Assembly (NCBI RefSeq): GCF_000280495.2
Contig: NZ_CP018016.1
Location: 992,001-1,056,000 of the forward strand
DNA length: 64,000 nt
Reading direction: 5' to 3'
Source of the DNA: Kosakonia radicincitans DSM 16656
GTDB lineage: Bacteria; Pseudomonadota; Gammaproteobacteria; Enterobacterales; Enterobacteriaceae
Shown: positions 46,384 through 55,312 of the stretch, in pieces
How positions within the stretch are numbered: the first letter of the stretch is position 1
Layout of the letters: the number at the start of each line of letters is the position of its first letter
The notes under the pieces: model-generated
Told to the model about the DNA's origin: nothing
Databases searched by the model: none
Seen by the model: only the letters and a program-made list of their open reading frames with translations
Program-made: the position numbers and the translations under genes

Positions 46384-46395
46384 CACTTATAAGTG
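46384..46395. promoter_or_regulatory. Perfect 12-bp palindrome before the LysR start
   Basis: CACTTATAAGTG ends 10 bases before the ATG of the LysR gene, where a ribosome site would normally be. Binding here would block the regulator's own expression. Assignment is by position only. Confidence 0.45.
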
Positions 46396-46405
46396 AAATC
46401 ATTAA

Positions 46406-47293
46406 ATGAATGACAAGCTCAATGCGATCGCCACCTTTTTGCGTGTGGCAGAAGCTGGCTCATTTTCAGCCGCCGCGCGCCAGATTGGCGTGAAGCAATC
46501 TGCCGTAAGCCAGCAAATTGCCGCACTGGAGGCAGAGCTTGGTGTGGTTTTGCTGCGCCGTACGACGCGTGCAATGGCGCTTACTGAGCAGGGAGAGAAG
46601 TACAGGCGGGAAATGAAGCCTTTGCTGGACGCAATGCGGGAAGCAGAAATCAACCTTAATCCTGCGGGCCAGCACTGGCAGGGCCGCGTCCATGTGCAGT
46701 TGCCGAGCGGTTTAGGTCGGCTTTTTCTTCCTCATCTTCTGGCCCTGCAAAAGGCGCACCCAGAGTTACATCTTGAGCTTTCATTTGATGATCGCATTGC
46801 CGATCTGGTCAGCGAAGGGGTTGACGTTGCGCTGCGGCTGGCGAGCGAGCCGCCAGAGTCACATGCCGTGCGCGTACTGGGCCGCATTGCGACGGCGCTT
46901 TACGCTGCCCCGGAATTTGAACACATCGATTCAGTGGATGAGCTGGCTCAGAAGCCACATATCCGGTTTAGTGGTATCGCGCCTGATGCGCCGCTACGGT
47001 TAGCTTCAGGTGATGAAACAATAAATCTGATGGTGAATACCGTGTTTCGGGCCAATACCAGCGAAGGGCTGCTGCAGGCGATCCAGGCAGGCATCGGTGT
47101 CGGTGGTATGCAGCTCCCCCTTGCTGCTGAAGCGGTGCAGTCAGGCCTGCTGGTTCCCGTTCTGCCTGAATGGCGACTGCCAGACCGATTCCTCTACGCG
47201 GTTTTCCCGGATGCCCGTTTTATACCTCAACGGGTAAGAAGCGTTGTGGAAGTGATAAAGCAGTTACTGCCGCAGATAACAGGAATGTGCTGA
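46406..47293 (+). CDS. LysR-family transcriptional regulator
   Basis: The 295 residues start with the LysR helix-turn-helix (LNAIATFLRVAEAGSFSAAA, IGVKQSAVSQQIAALEAELG) and continue into a substrate-binding domain. It is divergent from the PRISE-like SDR gene and likely its regulator. No good Shine-Dalgarno sequence precedes the ATG; a palindrome occupies that place. A second ATG lies four bases further on but out of frame. Confidence 0.9.
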   Translation: MNDKLNAIATFLRVAEAGSFSAAARQIGVKQSAVSQQIAALEAELGVVLLRRTTRAMALTEQGEKYRREMKPLLDAMREAEINLNPAGQHWQGRVHVQLPSGLGRLFLPHLLALQKAHPELHLELSFDDRIADLVSEGVDVALRLASEPPESHAVRVLGRIATALYAAPEFEHIDSVDELAQKPHIRFSGIAPDAPLRLASGDETINLMVNTVFRANTSEGLLQAIQAGIGVGGMQLPLAAEAVQSGLLVPVLPEWRLPDRFLYAVFPDARFIPQRVRSVVEVIKQLLPQITGMC

Positions 47294-47500
47294 GGGCCGA
47301 TAAGCCTGGCCCTGTTGTATTCTGCACAGCATAAATTTTCGGTACAAAGCGGCCAACATTAAGGGCTGGCATGTGCGATATGCTGACAGGTGAGATCAGG
47401 CACTTTATTATGTCAAACTATCTGGTAAGTCTGTGGTCCTGGCCAGGCATAATGGTTTGGTACATGCTGGCATTTATTCAGTCATCCATTTGAGAAAACC

Positions 47501-47884
47501 ATGAAAAAATCGATAGTTCCTGAAGAGTTTCAGCATTATTTCAATGACTGGCATTTCTCCCCCGTCATCGAAGCAGATGGCACAGTATATCTTTCAGGTG
47601 TTACCGCAGCACGCAAGGACAAACCAATAAGTAAGCATCCTGAAGAACAATTCCATGATGCGTTTTATAAGCTGGGTGTTTATTTGAAAGCGGCCGGTTT
47701 GGGCTATGAAAATATACTTGAGATGACCACTTTTCACGTTGATCTCAAAAAACATATAGACGTTTTTTCTAAAGTAAAAGATGAGTATATAAAGGCGCCA
47801 TACCCGGCATGGTCCGCCATTGGCGTATCAGAATTCATTCCAGAAAATGCGCTTGTGGAAATGCGAATTGTGGCTAAAAGGTAA
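47501..47884 (+). CDS. RidA-family protein
   Basis: The 127-residue protein has the RidA fold: HFSPVIEADGTVYLSGVTAA, then GVYLKAAGLGYENILEMTTF, and a C-terminal ALVEMRIVAKR with an Arg in the place of the usual carboxylate-binding residue region. RidA proteins remove reactive enamine/imine intermediates, though subgroups differ. It stands alone about 200 bases after the LysR gene, and I see nothing that ties it to a pathway. Confidence 0.85.
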   Translation: MKKSIVPEEFQHYFNDWHFSPVIEADGTVYLSGVTAARKDKPISKHPEEQFHDAFYKLGVYLKAAGLGYENILEMTTFHVDLKKHIDVFSKVKDEYIKAPYPAWSAIGVSEFIPENALVEMRIVAKR

Positions 47885-48161
47885 TTTTCAGGCTTGTGAC
47901 ATGCTCCCCGTTGATTAGTACACGCCGATTAACGCATCGGATACAAGCAACTACGGCCTCTATGCGACGCTCACCACCGTTTGGGAAGCCAAAAGCGTGA
48001 CGCAGGTGATACAAACGCCTGCCACGACGCCGCTTTTGGCAATGACATCGCGATGTTGTCTGGCTATTTTCCTTTCTTGCGAAACGCGTTCACATTCCCT
48101 TCTTGTTGGCGGGCTATTTTCCCTCTGGTGAAGCTTTTTTAACCAAAACGTGGAGAACAGC
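47885..48161. other. Intergenic, no gene recognised
   Basis: About 280 bases. A short frame reading DTSNYGLYATLTTVWEAKS could be a gene remnant, but nothing further supports it. Confidence 0.35.
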
Positions 48162-48458
48162 ATGAGAGAATTAACGAAGACATTATTTGCCACTGCCTTT
48201 ATGGTTTGCACTTTTTCCGTTAATGCTGCAACAGAGGGCGATATAAAACCGCCGCCTTTACAAAGGGATAGCCCGCCCATGCAGGGCCCTGCGCCACTCG
48301 TGTATGGTGTTGTCCAGCAAACCACCACCCCGGTCGAGGCGTTAAACAATGTGGTTAAAAATCTTCCGGCGCTGGAAAATGGGAAGCGTTATGAAGTCCG
48401 GCTGGAAGTGAGGGAACTGGCACCCGTGCCCACGCCGCCAGTTCCCCCGGCACCATAG
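48162..48458 (+). CDS. Small exported proline-rich protein, function unknown
   Basis: The 98-residue protein has a clear signal peptide (LTKTLFATAFMVCTFSVNAA), a proline-rich stretch (IKPPPLQRDSPPMQGPAPLV) and a proline-rich end (PVPTPPVPPAP). The mature part is about 75 residues. The ATG follows GGAG by six bases and the gene ends before a good terminator, so it looks like a real single gene. I do not recognise a family. Confidence 0.7.
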   Translation: MRELTKTLFATAFMVCTFSVNAATEGDIKPPPLQRDSPPMQGPAPLVYGVVQQTTTPVEALNNVVKNLPALENGKRYEVRLEVRELAPVPTPPVPPAP

Positions 48459-48471
48459 TTAACGTTTGTTC

Positions 48472-48490
48472 AGCCCCTTGCGGGGCTTTT
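48472..48490 (+). terminator. Rho-independent terminator
   Basis: AGCCCC and GGGGCT form a six-base stem with a four-base loop followed by TTTT. An outer pairing of GTTTGTT with AACAAAC lengthens the structure. It lies 13 bases after the small exported protein gene. Confidence 0.85.
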
Positions 48491-48540
48491 AAACAAACAC
48501 TTATCAGATTGGCGTTACTCTTTTCGTCCCTTTAACAACC

Positions 48541-48804
48541 TTAAACGCCTGTCAAAAAAGTTGTTACCACAATAAAAAATACAGGAACAAAGAAAACCGC
48601 GAATAACGTGCCGCTGATAATCCCGCTTCCTGCAATGAACTGCCAACCCACTCTCCGGTAAACCCAGGCGGTAATGCCCTGGCCAGTAGCTCCATCGTTT
48701 TCATTGCCGGGAAAGTCCTTTGACACAACTTCAGGACGCTGCTGTGGCTGGTTTTGAACAGCATTTTCAAGCCACTTCATCTCTTTCGGGAAAACAGCCT
48801 GCAT
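48541..48804 (-). pseudogene. Possible C-terminal remnant of an RND efflux pump
   Basis: The 87-codon frame ends in AGSGIISGTLFAVFFVPVFF and IVVTTFLTGV, which closely resembles the last membrane helix of AcrB-type RND pumps. The first half (KEMKWLENAVQNQPQQRPEV) does not look like a pump. No other part of an RND gene is nearby. It may instead be a small one-helix membrane protein. Confidence 0.4.
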
Positions 48805-48999
48805 AAAGCGTTATTCACTGTTGGAGTTCTTCAGGTATTTAGCCGTGGTGCTGTGATTAGCGCACCCAGGTGCAGGTAACATCCGCTGCTGGCTTGAAGG
48901 CGTCGGCCTGGTGGGGAGATATGTCCGCTCAGAGCAAGGGGCGGATATTCATACTGTCCGCCGATTATTCATGACTAAATGTGAATTACTACAAACAAG

Positions 49000-49236
49000 T
49001 CAGGACTGCTGTGGTGATGCGAATTTTGCAGCAATCATTTCAGATGTGGGCTGTATTCCCCCAAGACTCCACTGCTCCGGTTCATGCTCGTCAATCAGGA
49101 TCCATACCGATCGCCGGAATTCAGGATCGCCTTTCCCCTCAATTTCAACAATAAGATCAGTCATTCGACGTAGCAGTTCATTTTTTTGCTCCGAATTCAT
49201 AATTCCTTTAATGGTTTGCACTTTTACGAAGGGCAT
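49000..49236 (-). CDS. 4-oxalocrotonate tautomerase-family protein
   Basis: The 78-residue protein begins MPFVKVQTIKGIMNSEQKNE; the Pro after the removed Met is the catalytic base of this superfamily. It is somewhat longer than the 62-residue 4-OT type. It is divergent from an HxlR-type regulator with a perfect inverted repeat in the gap, so the pair is probably a small stress- or aromatic-responsive unit. Confidence 0.85.
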   Translation of the reverse strand: MPFVKVQTIKGIMNSEQKNELLRRMTDLIVEIEGKGDPEFRRSVWILIDEHEPEQWSLGGIQPTSEMIAAKFASPQQS

Positions 49237-49254
49237 TGTATTCTCCTTAAATAG

Positions 49255-49277
49255 CTGGGTATTAAAATCATACCCAG
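49255..49277. promoter_or_regulatory. Perfect inverted repeat, candidate HxlR operator
   Basis: CTGGGTAT and ATACCCAG are exact reverse complements separated by seven bases. The site fills the centre of the 61-base gap between the tautomerase and HxlR genes, so a bound dimer would affect both promoters. Confidence 0.65.
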
Positions 49278-49297
49278 GTTAAGAGGCAAATGCATAC

Positions 49298-49756
49298 ATG
49301 TCAAAAGATAAATCATTACCATACCTGCTACCTGAGCTTTGCGGGCTTGCTGCGTCAGCAGAACTACTTGGAGATCAATGGGTTTTGTTGATTCTAAGGG
49401 AGGCATTTTATGGGGTCACCCGCTTTGAAACTATACGTGCTCATACAAAAATCACGAAGCAGACATTGGCAAACCGATTAAAAAAAATGACTGAACTCGA
49501 TCTACTATGCAAAATCCCCTATCAAGAAGAAGGGGTACGTGAACGGTATGAATATGTTCTCACAGCCAAAAGTCGCAGCCTTGCGCCAATTCTTTTCTCC
49601 ATGATGGAGTGGGGTCATAAAAACATACTGCACGACTCACCGCATATCGCCTTAACGGATAAAGAAAGTGGAGAAGTGCTGTATAGCGCCTTTGTCACCG
49701 CAGGCGGTAAGATTGTTGATCCTAAAAATGTTCAGATAACAGCGCTTGATAGCTAA
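49298..49756 (+). CDS. HxlR-family transcriptional regulator
   Basis: The 152 residues show the HxlR winged helix: SAELLGDQWVLLILREAFYG, VTRFETIRAHTKITKQTLAN, RLKKMTELDLL and a wing with YQEEGVRERYEYVLTAKSR. Members often sense electrophiles or quinones. It is divergent from the tautomerase gene and probably controls it; the downstream quinone-oxidoreductase-like gene may also be a target. Confidence 0.9.
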   Translation: MSKDKSLPYLLPELCGLAASAELLGDQWVLLILREAFYGVTRFETIRAHTKITKQTLANRLKKMTELDLLCKIPYQEEGVRERYEYVLTAKSRSLAPILFSMMEWGHKNILHDSPHIALTDKESGEVLYSAFVTAGGKIVDPKNVQITALDS

Positions 49757-50123
49757 TTTGGCCTGCTCCCCATAAAGTAACATATCACAATGTTATCAAC
49801 GTCCCTCTTGATTAAGGATAGCGTTGCATTGAACTGTTGAACTCACAGCGAAGTACAAACGTCAGGACTTATCAACAATAACCCCGATTGACGATAGAAA
49901 AGCGCCGCCGCGCAGGTACACTTGACAGCAAACTTTGGCCTGAATAGGCTTACACAACGTCGCGAAAAACGATCATTTTTGTTTCTGGAGTGATCGCGCA
50001 TACGTCGAGTCTGTGTCCTCACAGTTTGACCAGCGTCTTCGAAATCAACGGCTTTACTGCCATGAAATGGCGGGAGCACTTATCGTTACCCTTGCGTAGC
50101 GATACGATAAACGGAGCGCATCT
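49757..50123. other. Intergenic with a candidate operator
   Basis: About 370 bases without a supported gene. An imperfect inverted repeat, TATCGTTAC and GTAGCGATA with a six-base spacer (50081-50104), lies just before the ribosome site of the oxidoreductase gene; eight of nine arm positions match. Confidence 0.45.
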
Positions 50124-51116
50124 ATGTCAAACTCAAGTTCTAAACCCGCTTTATCTGTCAGTTCACTTCCGGGTTTTTCTCATCCTTTGCGCTCCGGCGA
50201 CAGTCACAAGATGAAGGCAATCCGTTATCACGCTTTCGGCGGGCCTGACGAATTGAAAGTCGAGGAAATAGCGGTTCCACATCCTGGACCCGAAGAGATC
50301 CGCATTACGGTGCATTGTGCGGGTGTGAACCCCTCTGACTGGAAACGAAGAGAAGGCCAGTATCGGGCATTCGAAGAGATCACGTTTCCGCTCACGGTCG
50401 GTGTGGAAGCCAGCGGCATTGTGGATGAGATTGGCGATGGCGTTTGTGACGTTGCCATTGGCAATGCAGTATTTGGCTTTGGCGATGGCACCGTCGCGGA
50501 GAAAGCCATTCTTACCCACTGGGCGGTCAAACCCGCTGCCGTCTCTTTTGAAGTGGCAGCCGGCTTGCCTGTTATTGTTGATACTGCCACCCGGGCACTG
50601 GATGAAGTGAACATCGAAGCCGGGCAGACTCTGCTGGTTAGCGGGGCGGCAGGGGGCGTAGGCACAGCGATAGTTCAGCTGGCACGTCTGCGCGGCATTA
50701 ACGTTATTGGCACCGCAAGTTCTCCTAACCATGTTTATCTCGCTTCATTAGGCGCAGTGCCTACGACTTACGCTCCTGGCTTGAAGGCACGAATAGCTCA
50801 GTTAGCCCCCATGGGCGTCGATGCCGCTATTGACGTTGCGGGAGCCGGGGTTATCGCTGAGTTGATTGCCATCGTGGGAAACCCTGCTCATGTGCTTTCC
50901 GTCGCGGATTTTTCAGCAGAACAATATGGCGCGAAATTTTCCCATGGGCCGCCAGAGCAACCGGAAATTGCCTTTGCAGAAGTTGCCCATCTCTGCGCGC
51001 ATGGCCTTTTTCAGCTTCCTGTTCAGGGCGTATACCCTCTGGAGCAGACGGCAGAAGCACATCGGGTGAGCGCAGAAGGGCACGTCACCGGCAAACTGAT
51101 CATCAAGGTTCGCTGA
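50124..51116 (+). CDS. Zinc-independent quinone oxidoreductase-like (MDR) enzyme
   Basis: The protein has up to 330 residues; the MDR domain begins at MKAIRYHAFGGPDELKVEEI (position 50211), so the first 29 residues may be an extension or the true start may be there. The upstream ATG has the better ribosome site (CGGAG). The cofactor motif is VSGAAGGVGTAIVQLARLRG. HCAGVNPSDWKRREGQY is typical of the quinone reductase (QOR) branch lacking zinc. It probably reduces quinones or enones with NAD(P)H. Confidence 0.85.
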   Translation: MSNSSSKPALSVSSLPGFSHPLRSGDSHKMKAIRYHAFGGPDELKVEEIAVPHPGPEEIRITVHCAGVNPSDWKRREGQYRAFEEITFPLTVGVEASGIVDEIGDGVCDVAIGNAVFGFGDGTVAEKAILTHWAVKPAAVSFEVAAGLPVIVDTATRALDEVNIEAGQTLLVSGAAGGVGTAIVQLARLRGINVIGTASSPNHVYLASLGAVPTTYAPGLKARIAQLAPMGVDAAIDVAGAGVIAELIAIVGNPAHVLSVADFSAEQYGAKFSHGPPEQPEIAFAEVAHLCAHGLFQLPVQGVYPLEQTAEAHRVSAEGHVTGKLIIKVR

Positions 51117-51153
51117 GAATGCAACGCGCGCGCTCACCGAAACCTCTGCGAAC

Positions 51154-51759
51154 TTATTGCGACGCTTCTGCAAGTAATGCCGCCTGCACAGCAGGACGCG
51201 CATTGATCTTTCTCTTATACGCTAACAGGGCGGGCCAGCGATTCAGTTCGAAGGAGAAGAATTTACACCAGCCCAGCACGGTGAAAAGGTAGGCATCAGC
51301 GACGCTGAACGACGAACCGGTCAGATAGGGTTTATCGTTGAGTGTATCTTCAAGGAAATCGAAGCGCCGGAAGAGCTTCTCACGAAAAACCGTTCTGACC
51401 TCTTCCGGCAGCGTGGTGTTGAATAGCGGTGCTGAGCCTGCGTGTATTTCACTGGTGATAAAGTTCAGCCACTCCTGCAGACGCACCCGCGCCCAGCTGT
51501 CCGCTCGCGGCGCCAGCCCGCTTTCCGGTTTCATGTCGGCGAGGTACTGCACAATGGCCGGGCCTTCGGTGAGTATCTGCCCGTTATCCAGTTCCAGTGC
51601 AGCGACATAGCCTTTAGGGTTAATGGTCCGGAAATCGCGTCCGTCCGCAGTGAGTTTGCTCCTGTTGTCCACTTTGACCAGCTCAAACGCCAGCCCGAGT
51701 TCACGCAGCACAATGTGTGGTGAAAGTGAACAGGTGTTCGGGGCGTAATACAATTTCAT
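51154..51759 (-). CDS. Glutathione S-transferase (GstA-like)
   Basis: The 201 residues from this ATG equal the length of E. coli GstA. The start MKLYYAPNTCSLSPHIVLRE keeps the Cys-Ser pair near residue 10 seen in beta-class GSTs, and NPKGYVAALELDNGQILTEG and IVQYLAD complete the thioredoxin-like domain. The ATG follows GGAGAGAGAGC; a longer frame exists but lacks support. It is divergent from a LysR gene. Confidence 0.9.
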   Translation of the reverse strand: MKLYYAPNTCSLSPHIVLRELGLAFELVKVDNRSKLTADGRDFRTINPKGYVAALELDNGQILTEGPAIVQYLADMKPESGLAPRADSWARVRLQEWLNFITSEIHAGSAPLFNTTLPEEVRTVFREKLFRRFDFLEDTLNDKPYLTGSSFSVADAYLFTVLGWCKFFSFELNRWPALLAYKRKINARPAVQAALLAEASQ

Positions 51760-51890
51760 GCTCTCTCTCCGGTAAATTGAAAAGCTGTCGCGTAACATTC
51801 AGCGCGATCCTCAATACACTGTGATTAAAGCGTCTCGCGCTGTAAAATTAATGTTTCATAAATTAGCTATTAGCTGAGCTACTGATACTT

Positions 51891-52766
51891 ATGATGAATC
51901 TTTTGCACTGGCGCTTACTGGTCGCAGTGGCAGATGCCAGCAATATCTCGCGTGCCGCTGAGGAGGTTGGAATGACTCAGTCCGGTGCCAGCCAGGCTAT
52001 CGCCCAGTTAGAAGCTTCACTTGGATTCGCGGTATTTACGCGTGAGCGTCGGCATATCGGTGTCACTGCGCTGGGTGAGCAGGTTGTCGGGCATGCAAGG
52101 AGCATGCTGGCGCGGCTTAACGCGATCCGCGTATTGGCGGATGAGAGCCGGGGTTTAAAGGGCGGCCGCATTCGCCTTGCCAGCTTTCCTTCCGTGACAT
52201 CCACATTGTTGCCTGGACTGCTGCGCGACTTTAAGCGCCTGCACCCGGGCATGGAAGTGGTGGTGCTGGAAGGTACGGACGAGGAAGTCGAGGAGTGGCT
52301 TGCCGCAGACACCGTTGAGCTGGGCGTGGTAATGAACCCGTTACCAGGACGAGCCGACGTCATATTAGGGCAGGATGTATGGGTAGCAGTAATGCCAGCC
52401 AGTCATCCGCTGGGACGTCATGCCGGTACGAGCGGCATAACGCTGGAAAAACTGGCAGACCAACCCTTTGTTCTCGCCACAGGCGGATGTGTCGTCAATG
52501 GAAAAAGTCTGATGGAACAGGCAGGTTTGCAGCTCTCTGACGTACGCGTGAAAGTGCGCGACTGGAGCAGCGCCTGCCTGCTGGTGCGGGAAGGGATGGG
52601 TGTCGCGCTGGTCCCTGAATCTGCCCTGTCGGTTGAATTACGCGGCTTGTGCGTGGTGCCGGTGACACCTACTGTTCAGCGCGAGTTTGGTCTGGTTTGT
52701 TCGCCATCAGGAAAATCTTCTGCCGCGACGCAGGCATTACTGCAAGGGCTGCGCAGAGGGGGATGA
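51891..52766 (+). CDS. LysR-family transcriptional regulator
   Basis: The 291 residues open with the LysR helix-turn-helix (LHWRLLVAVADASNISRAAE, VGMTQSGASQAIAQLEASLG), then a substrate-binding domain. It is divergent from the GST gene; the gap contains TTAGCTATTAGCTGAGCTA, with partly overlapping direct and inverted copies of TAGCT, a possible binding site. It likely regulates the GST gene. Confidence 0.9.
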   Translation: MMNLLHWRLLVAVADASNISRAAEEVGMTQSGASQAIAQLEASLGFAVFTRERRHIGVTALGEQVVGHARSMLARLNAIRVLADESRGLKGGRIRLASFPSVTSTLLPGLLRDFKRLHPGMEVVVLEGTDEEVEEWLAADTVELGVVMNPLPGRADVILGQDVWVAVMPASHPLGRHAGTSGITLEKLADQPFVLATGGCVVNGKSLMEQAGLQLSDVRVKVRDWSSACLLVREGMGVALVPESALSVELRGLCVVPVTPTVQREFGLVCSPSGKSSAATQALLQGLRRGG

Positions 52767-52827
52767 TCGGCGGCAAGGTTAATGCGTAATGTGATTTATG
52801 CACGTGCAGGCGTGCCAGCAGGCGACC

Positions 52828-54246
52828 TTATGGCGCTAATAATGCTGCCAAACGTTTCACTGCAGCTTGTGCTTCTTCCGCGCTGGTAAAACTGGTAAAT
52901 CCCATCAATAGCCCGTTCTGCTGCCGGGTGCCTGCCTCCCATTCACTGAGCGCCCTGACACCAAGCCCTGCGGCCCGAGCCGCTGTCGCCAGCGTTTTAT
53001 CGCACTGATGCTCGTTCAGCCAGGCCAGAACCTGGATTCCCCCGGCCTGCGGCTGGATGCGCAGAGAGGAGCCGATAATGCTTTCAAGTGCCTCCACAAG
53101 ATAACCGCGTCTGACGGCGTACAACTGGCGCATTTTGCGCAAATGGCGGACAAAATGCCCCTGTTGCATGAACGCCGCCACCATCGCTTGCGGCAGAATT
53201 GATCCCGGTCCAGGCCAGTGATTAACCGCCTCGTGAAAGGTCTGTTGCAAAGCGGGGGGCACCACCAGGTAGGCCAGACGCAAGCCGGGAAACAGGACCT
53301 TACTGAAGGTTCCGGTATAAAGCACACGCTGCTCATGATCGAGACTTTTCAGGGCCGGTAGCGGATGCCCGTGGTAACGGAATTCACTGTCGTAGTCATC
53401 CTCAATGATCCAGGCATCTTTTTGGTTCGCCCACGCCAGCAACGCCAGACGTCGGGGGAGAGACAGTGCGACGCCAGTGGGGCTTTGGTGTGAAGGTGTG
53501 ACGACCGCAAACCGTGCATTGGGTGCCATCTGCTGCCCGGCAGCGACCTGTAGCCCCTCTTCATCCACCGGAACGGGGGTCAGCGTCATGCCCATTTGTT
53601 GCAGAGCGTATCGACCAGGAAAATAACCGGGATTTTCATACCAACCGCTGTCGCCTGTCCGTAAAACGGTACGACACAGCAGTTCCAGCGCTCCCTGATA
53701 GCCGGTGGTAATAAAGACCTGTTCCGGCGCGCAGGCGATCCCACGGGAAATGCCCAGATAGGTAGCGATGGCTTCCCGTAGCGGTGCGTATCCGGCAGGA
53801 TCGGGATAATTCATCATCGTAGCCTCAATCATCCGCAGCGTTTGCCCCGACAGGCGAGACCATATTTTACGCGGGAATGCATCAAGCGCCGGTACACCTG
53901 GCTGAAACGGTAAAATATCCCCCGTCTGGCGCACCTGATAAGGCTGCTCACCTGAGGTTCTGTGCTGCGGCGGGTTTCCGGCGTTCGGCAGCCTCGCCAG
54001 TTGGGGCGAGACCCGGGTGCCCGCCGCGCCTTTCGTCACCAGGTAGCCCTCGCTAACCAGCATCTGATAAGCCATTTCCACCGTTCCCCGCGCGACGTGA
54101 AGCTCGCTGGCGAGATTGCGTATTGATGGAACACGCTCCCCCGGGCTCAGCCGGCCGGTCGTGATCGCGTCGCGATAGCGCTGATAAAGCTGCAAATAGA
54201 GTGGTGTGTCAGGCTGCCAACTGGATTTCAGCATCTGTGCTTTCAC
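52828..54246 (-). CDS. MocR/PdxR-type GntR-aminotransferase regulator
   Basis: The 472 residues combine an N-terminal GntR winged helix (LSPGERVPSIRNLASELHVA, RGTVEMAYQMLVSEGYL) and an aminotransferase class I domain with NYPDPAGYAPLREAIATYLG and the PLP lysine in YTGTFSKVLFPGLRLAYLV. This is the MocR group, which uses PLP or an amino compound as effector. It is divergent from a GNAT gene, probably its target together with the AhpD-like gene behind it. Confidence 0.9.
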   Translation of the reverse strand: MKAQMLKSSWQPDTPLYLQLYQRYRDAITTGRLSPGERVPSIRNLASELHVARGTVEMAYQMLVSEGYLVTKGAAGTRVSPQLARLPNAGNPPQHRTSGEQPYQVRQTGDILPFQPGVPALDAFPRKIWSRLSGQTLRMIEATMMNYPDPAGYAPLREAIATYLGISRGIACAPEQVFITTGYQGALELLCRTVLRTGDSGWYENPGYFPGRYALQQMGMTLTPVPVDEEGLQVAAGQQMAPNARFAVVTPSHQSPTGVALSLPRRLALLAWANQKDAWIIEDDYDSEFRYHGHPLPALKSLDHEQRVLYTGTFSKVLFPGLRLAYLVVPPALQQTFHEAVNHWPGPGSILPQAMVAAFMQQGHFVRHLRKMRQLYAVRRGYLVEALESIIGSSLRIQPQAGGIQVLAWLNEHQCDKTLATAARAAGLGVRALSEWEAGTRQQNGLLMGFTSFTSAEEAQAAVKRLAALLAP

Positions 54247-54335
54247 GTCATTTGTCCTGGTGATTTAGATAATTCTTGTCACTGTAGCATGGGTCATGTC
54301 GGCGATATATTGCAGCCATCAGACAGGGGGAACGA

Positions 54336-54770
54336 ATGGCGACATTTGAACTATACAAGGTTGAAAGCGAACTGGCGCTCCATGCTGCGTACACATTAAT
54401 GCGCGAGTTGCGACCGCACCTGACCGATGCCGCGAGCTTTATCGCGCGCGTCCATCGTCAGGCTGAACAAGGGTATTGCTTGCAAGGCGTCTGGCAGGAT
54501 CAACAGCTCCTGGCCCTGGCGGGCTATCGGGTTGCGGAAAATCTGCTGTACGGGCGCTTTCTGTACGTTGATGACCTTGTGACTGCACCCTGTGCCCGCA
54601 GCCACGGACTGGGGGCGAAATTAATCGATGCCCTGCGCGCAGAGGCGCGCGATCAGAATTGTACTCACCTGGTGCTGGATACCGCTTTAGGCAATGCGCT
54701 GGGACAACGTTTTTACTATCGACAGGGATTGCTGGCGGCAGGCATGCACTTTCGTCAGACCCTGGCATGA
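54336..54770 (+). CDS. GNAT-family N-acetyltransferase
   Basis: The 144-residue GNAT protein has the acetyl-CoA binding core YVDDLVTAPCARSHGLGAKL followed by LIDALRAEARDQNCTHLVLD and FYYRQGLLAAGMHF. The usual R/QxxGxG/A signature appears as ARSHGLGAKL. It is divergent from the MocR regulator and is followed 27 bases later by the AhpD-like gene. The substrate is unknown. Confidence 0.87.
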   Translation: MATFELYKVESELALHAAYTLMRELRPHLTDAASFIARVHRQAEQGYCLQGVWQDQQLLALAGYRVAENLLYGRFLYVDDLVTAPCARSHGLGAKLIDALRAEARDQNCTHLVLDTALGNALGQRFYYRQGLLAAGMHFRQTLA

Positions 54771-54797
54771 CGTTTTTTAATAACCGGAGATAACCTG

Positions 54798-55232
54798 ATG
54801 AGCACCCCACAACGTTTACCCTATTTCACCCTTTCCCCGGAGGCCTATAACGGGTTTGCTGCGACCAAAAAAGCGCTGAGTAAAAGCAGTCTCGGGAAAG
54901 CGCTGATAGAGTTGGTCTGGCTGCGGATCTCGCAGATTAACGGCTGCGCATTTTGTCTTGAAATGCACGCCAAAGCCCTGCGCGCCGACGGTGAAAGCGC
55001 TGCACGACTGGATAGCCTGGCGGGATGGCGCGTCAGCGAATTATTCAGCGAACGTGAGCGTGTCGCCCTTGCGTGGGCGGAGTCTCTGACGCACGTAGAT
55101 AAAACGCATGCGCCTGATGATGATTATATTCCTCTGCAGGCGCATTTCAGCGAAGCTGAAATTTCCGACCTGACCTTTGCGATCGCGCTGATGAGCGCCT
55201 TTAACCGTCTGGCGATCGGCATGCGTCAGTAA
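54798..55232 (+). CDS. AhpD-like carboxymuconolactone decarboxylase-family protein
   Basis: The 144-residue protein has the peroxidase motif NGCAFCLEMHAKAL (CxxC followed by His) of the AhpD branch, and ERVALAWAESLTHV in its second half. Such proteins act as alkylhydroperoxidase-type thiol peroxidases. It follows the GNAT gene closely and is likely co-transcribed with it, possibly under MocR control. Confidence 0.88.
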   Translation: MSTPQRLPYFTLSPEAYNGFAATKKALSKSSLGKALIELVWLRISQINGCAFCLEMHAKALRADGESAARLDSLAGWRVSELFSERERVALAWAESLTHVDKTHAPDDDYIPLQAHFSEAEISDLTFAIALMSAFNRLAIGMRQ

Positions 55233-55312
55233 TCATGACGTCCGGCTCAGGGATGCGCCGGAACGGTGAATATTCAGCATATTGCTTATGCCCCGCGCCT
55301 GTTCGCAGGAAT

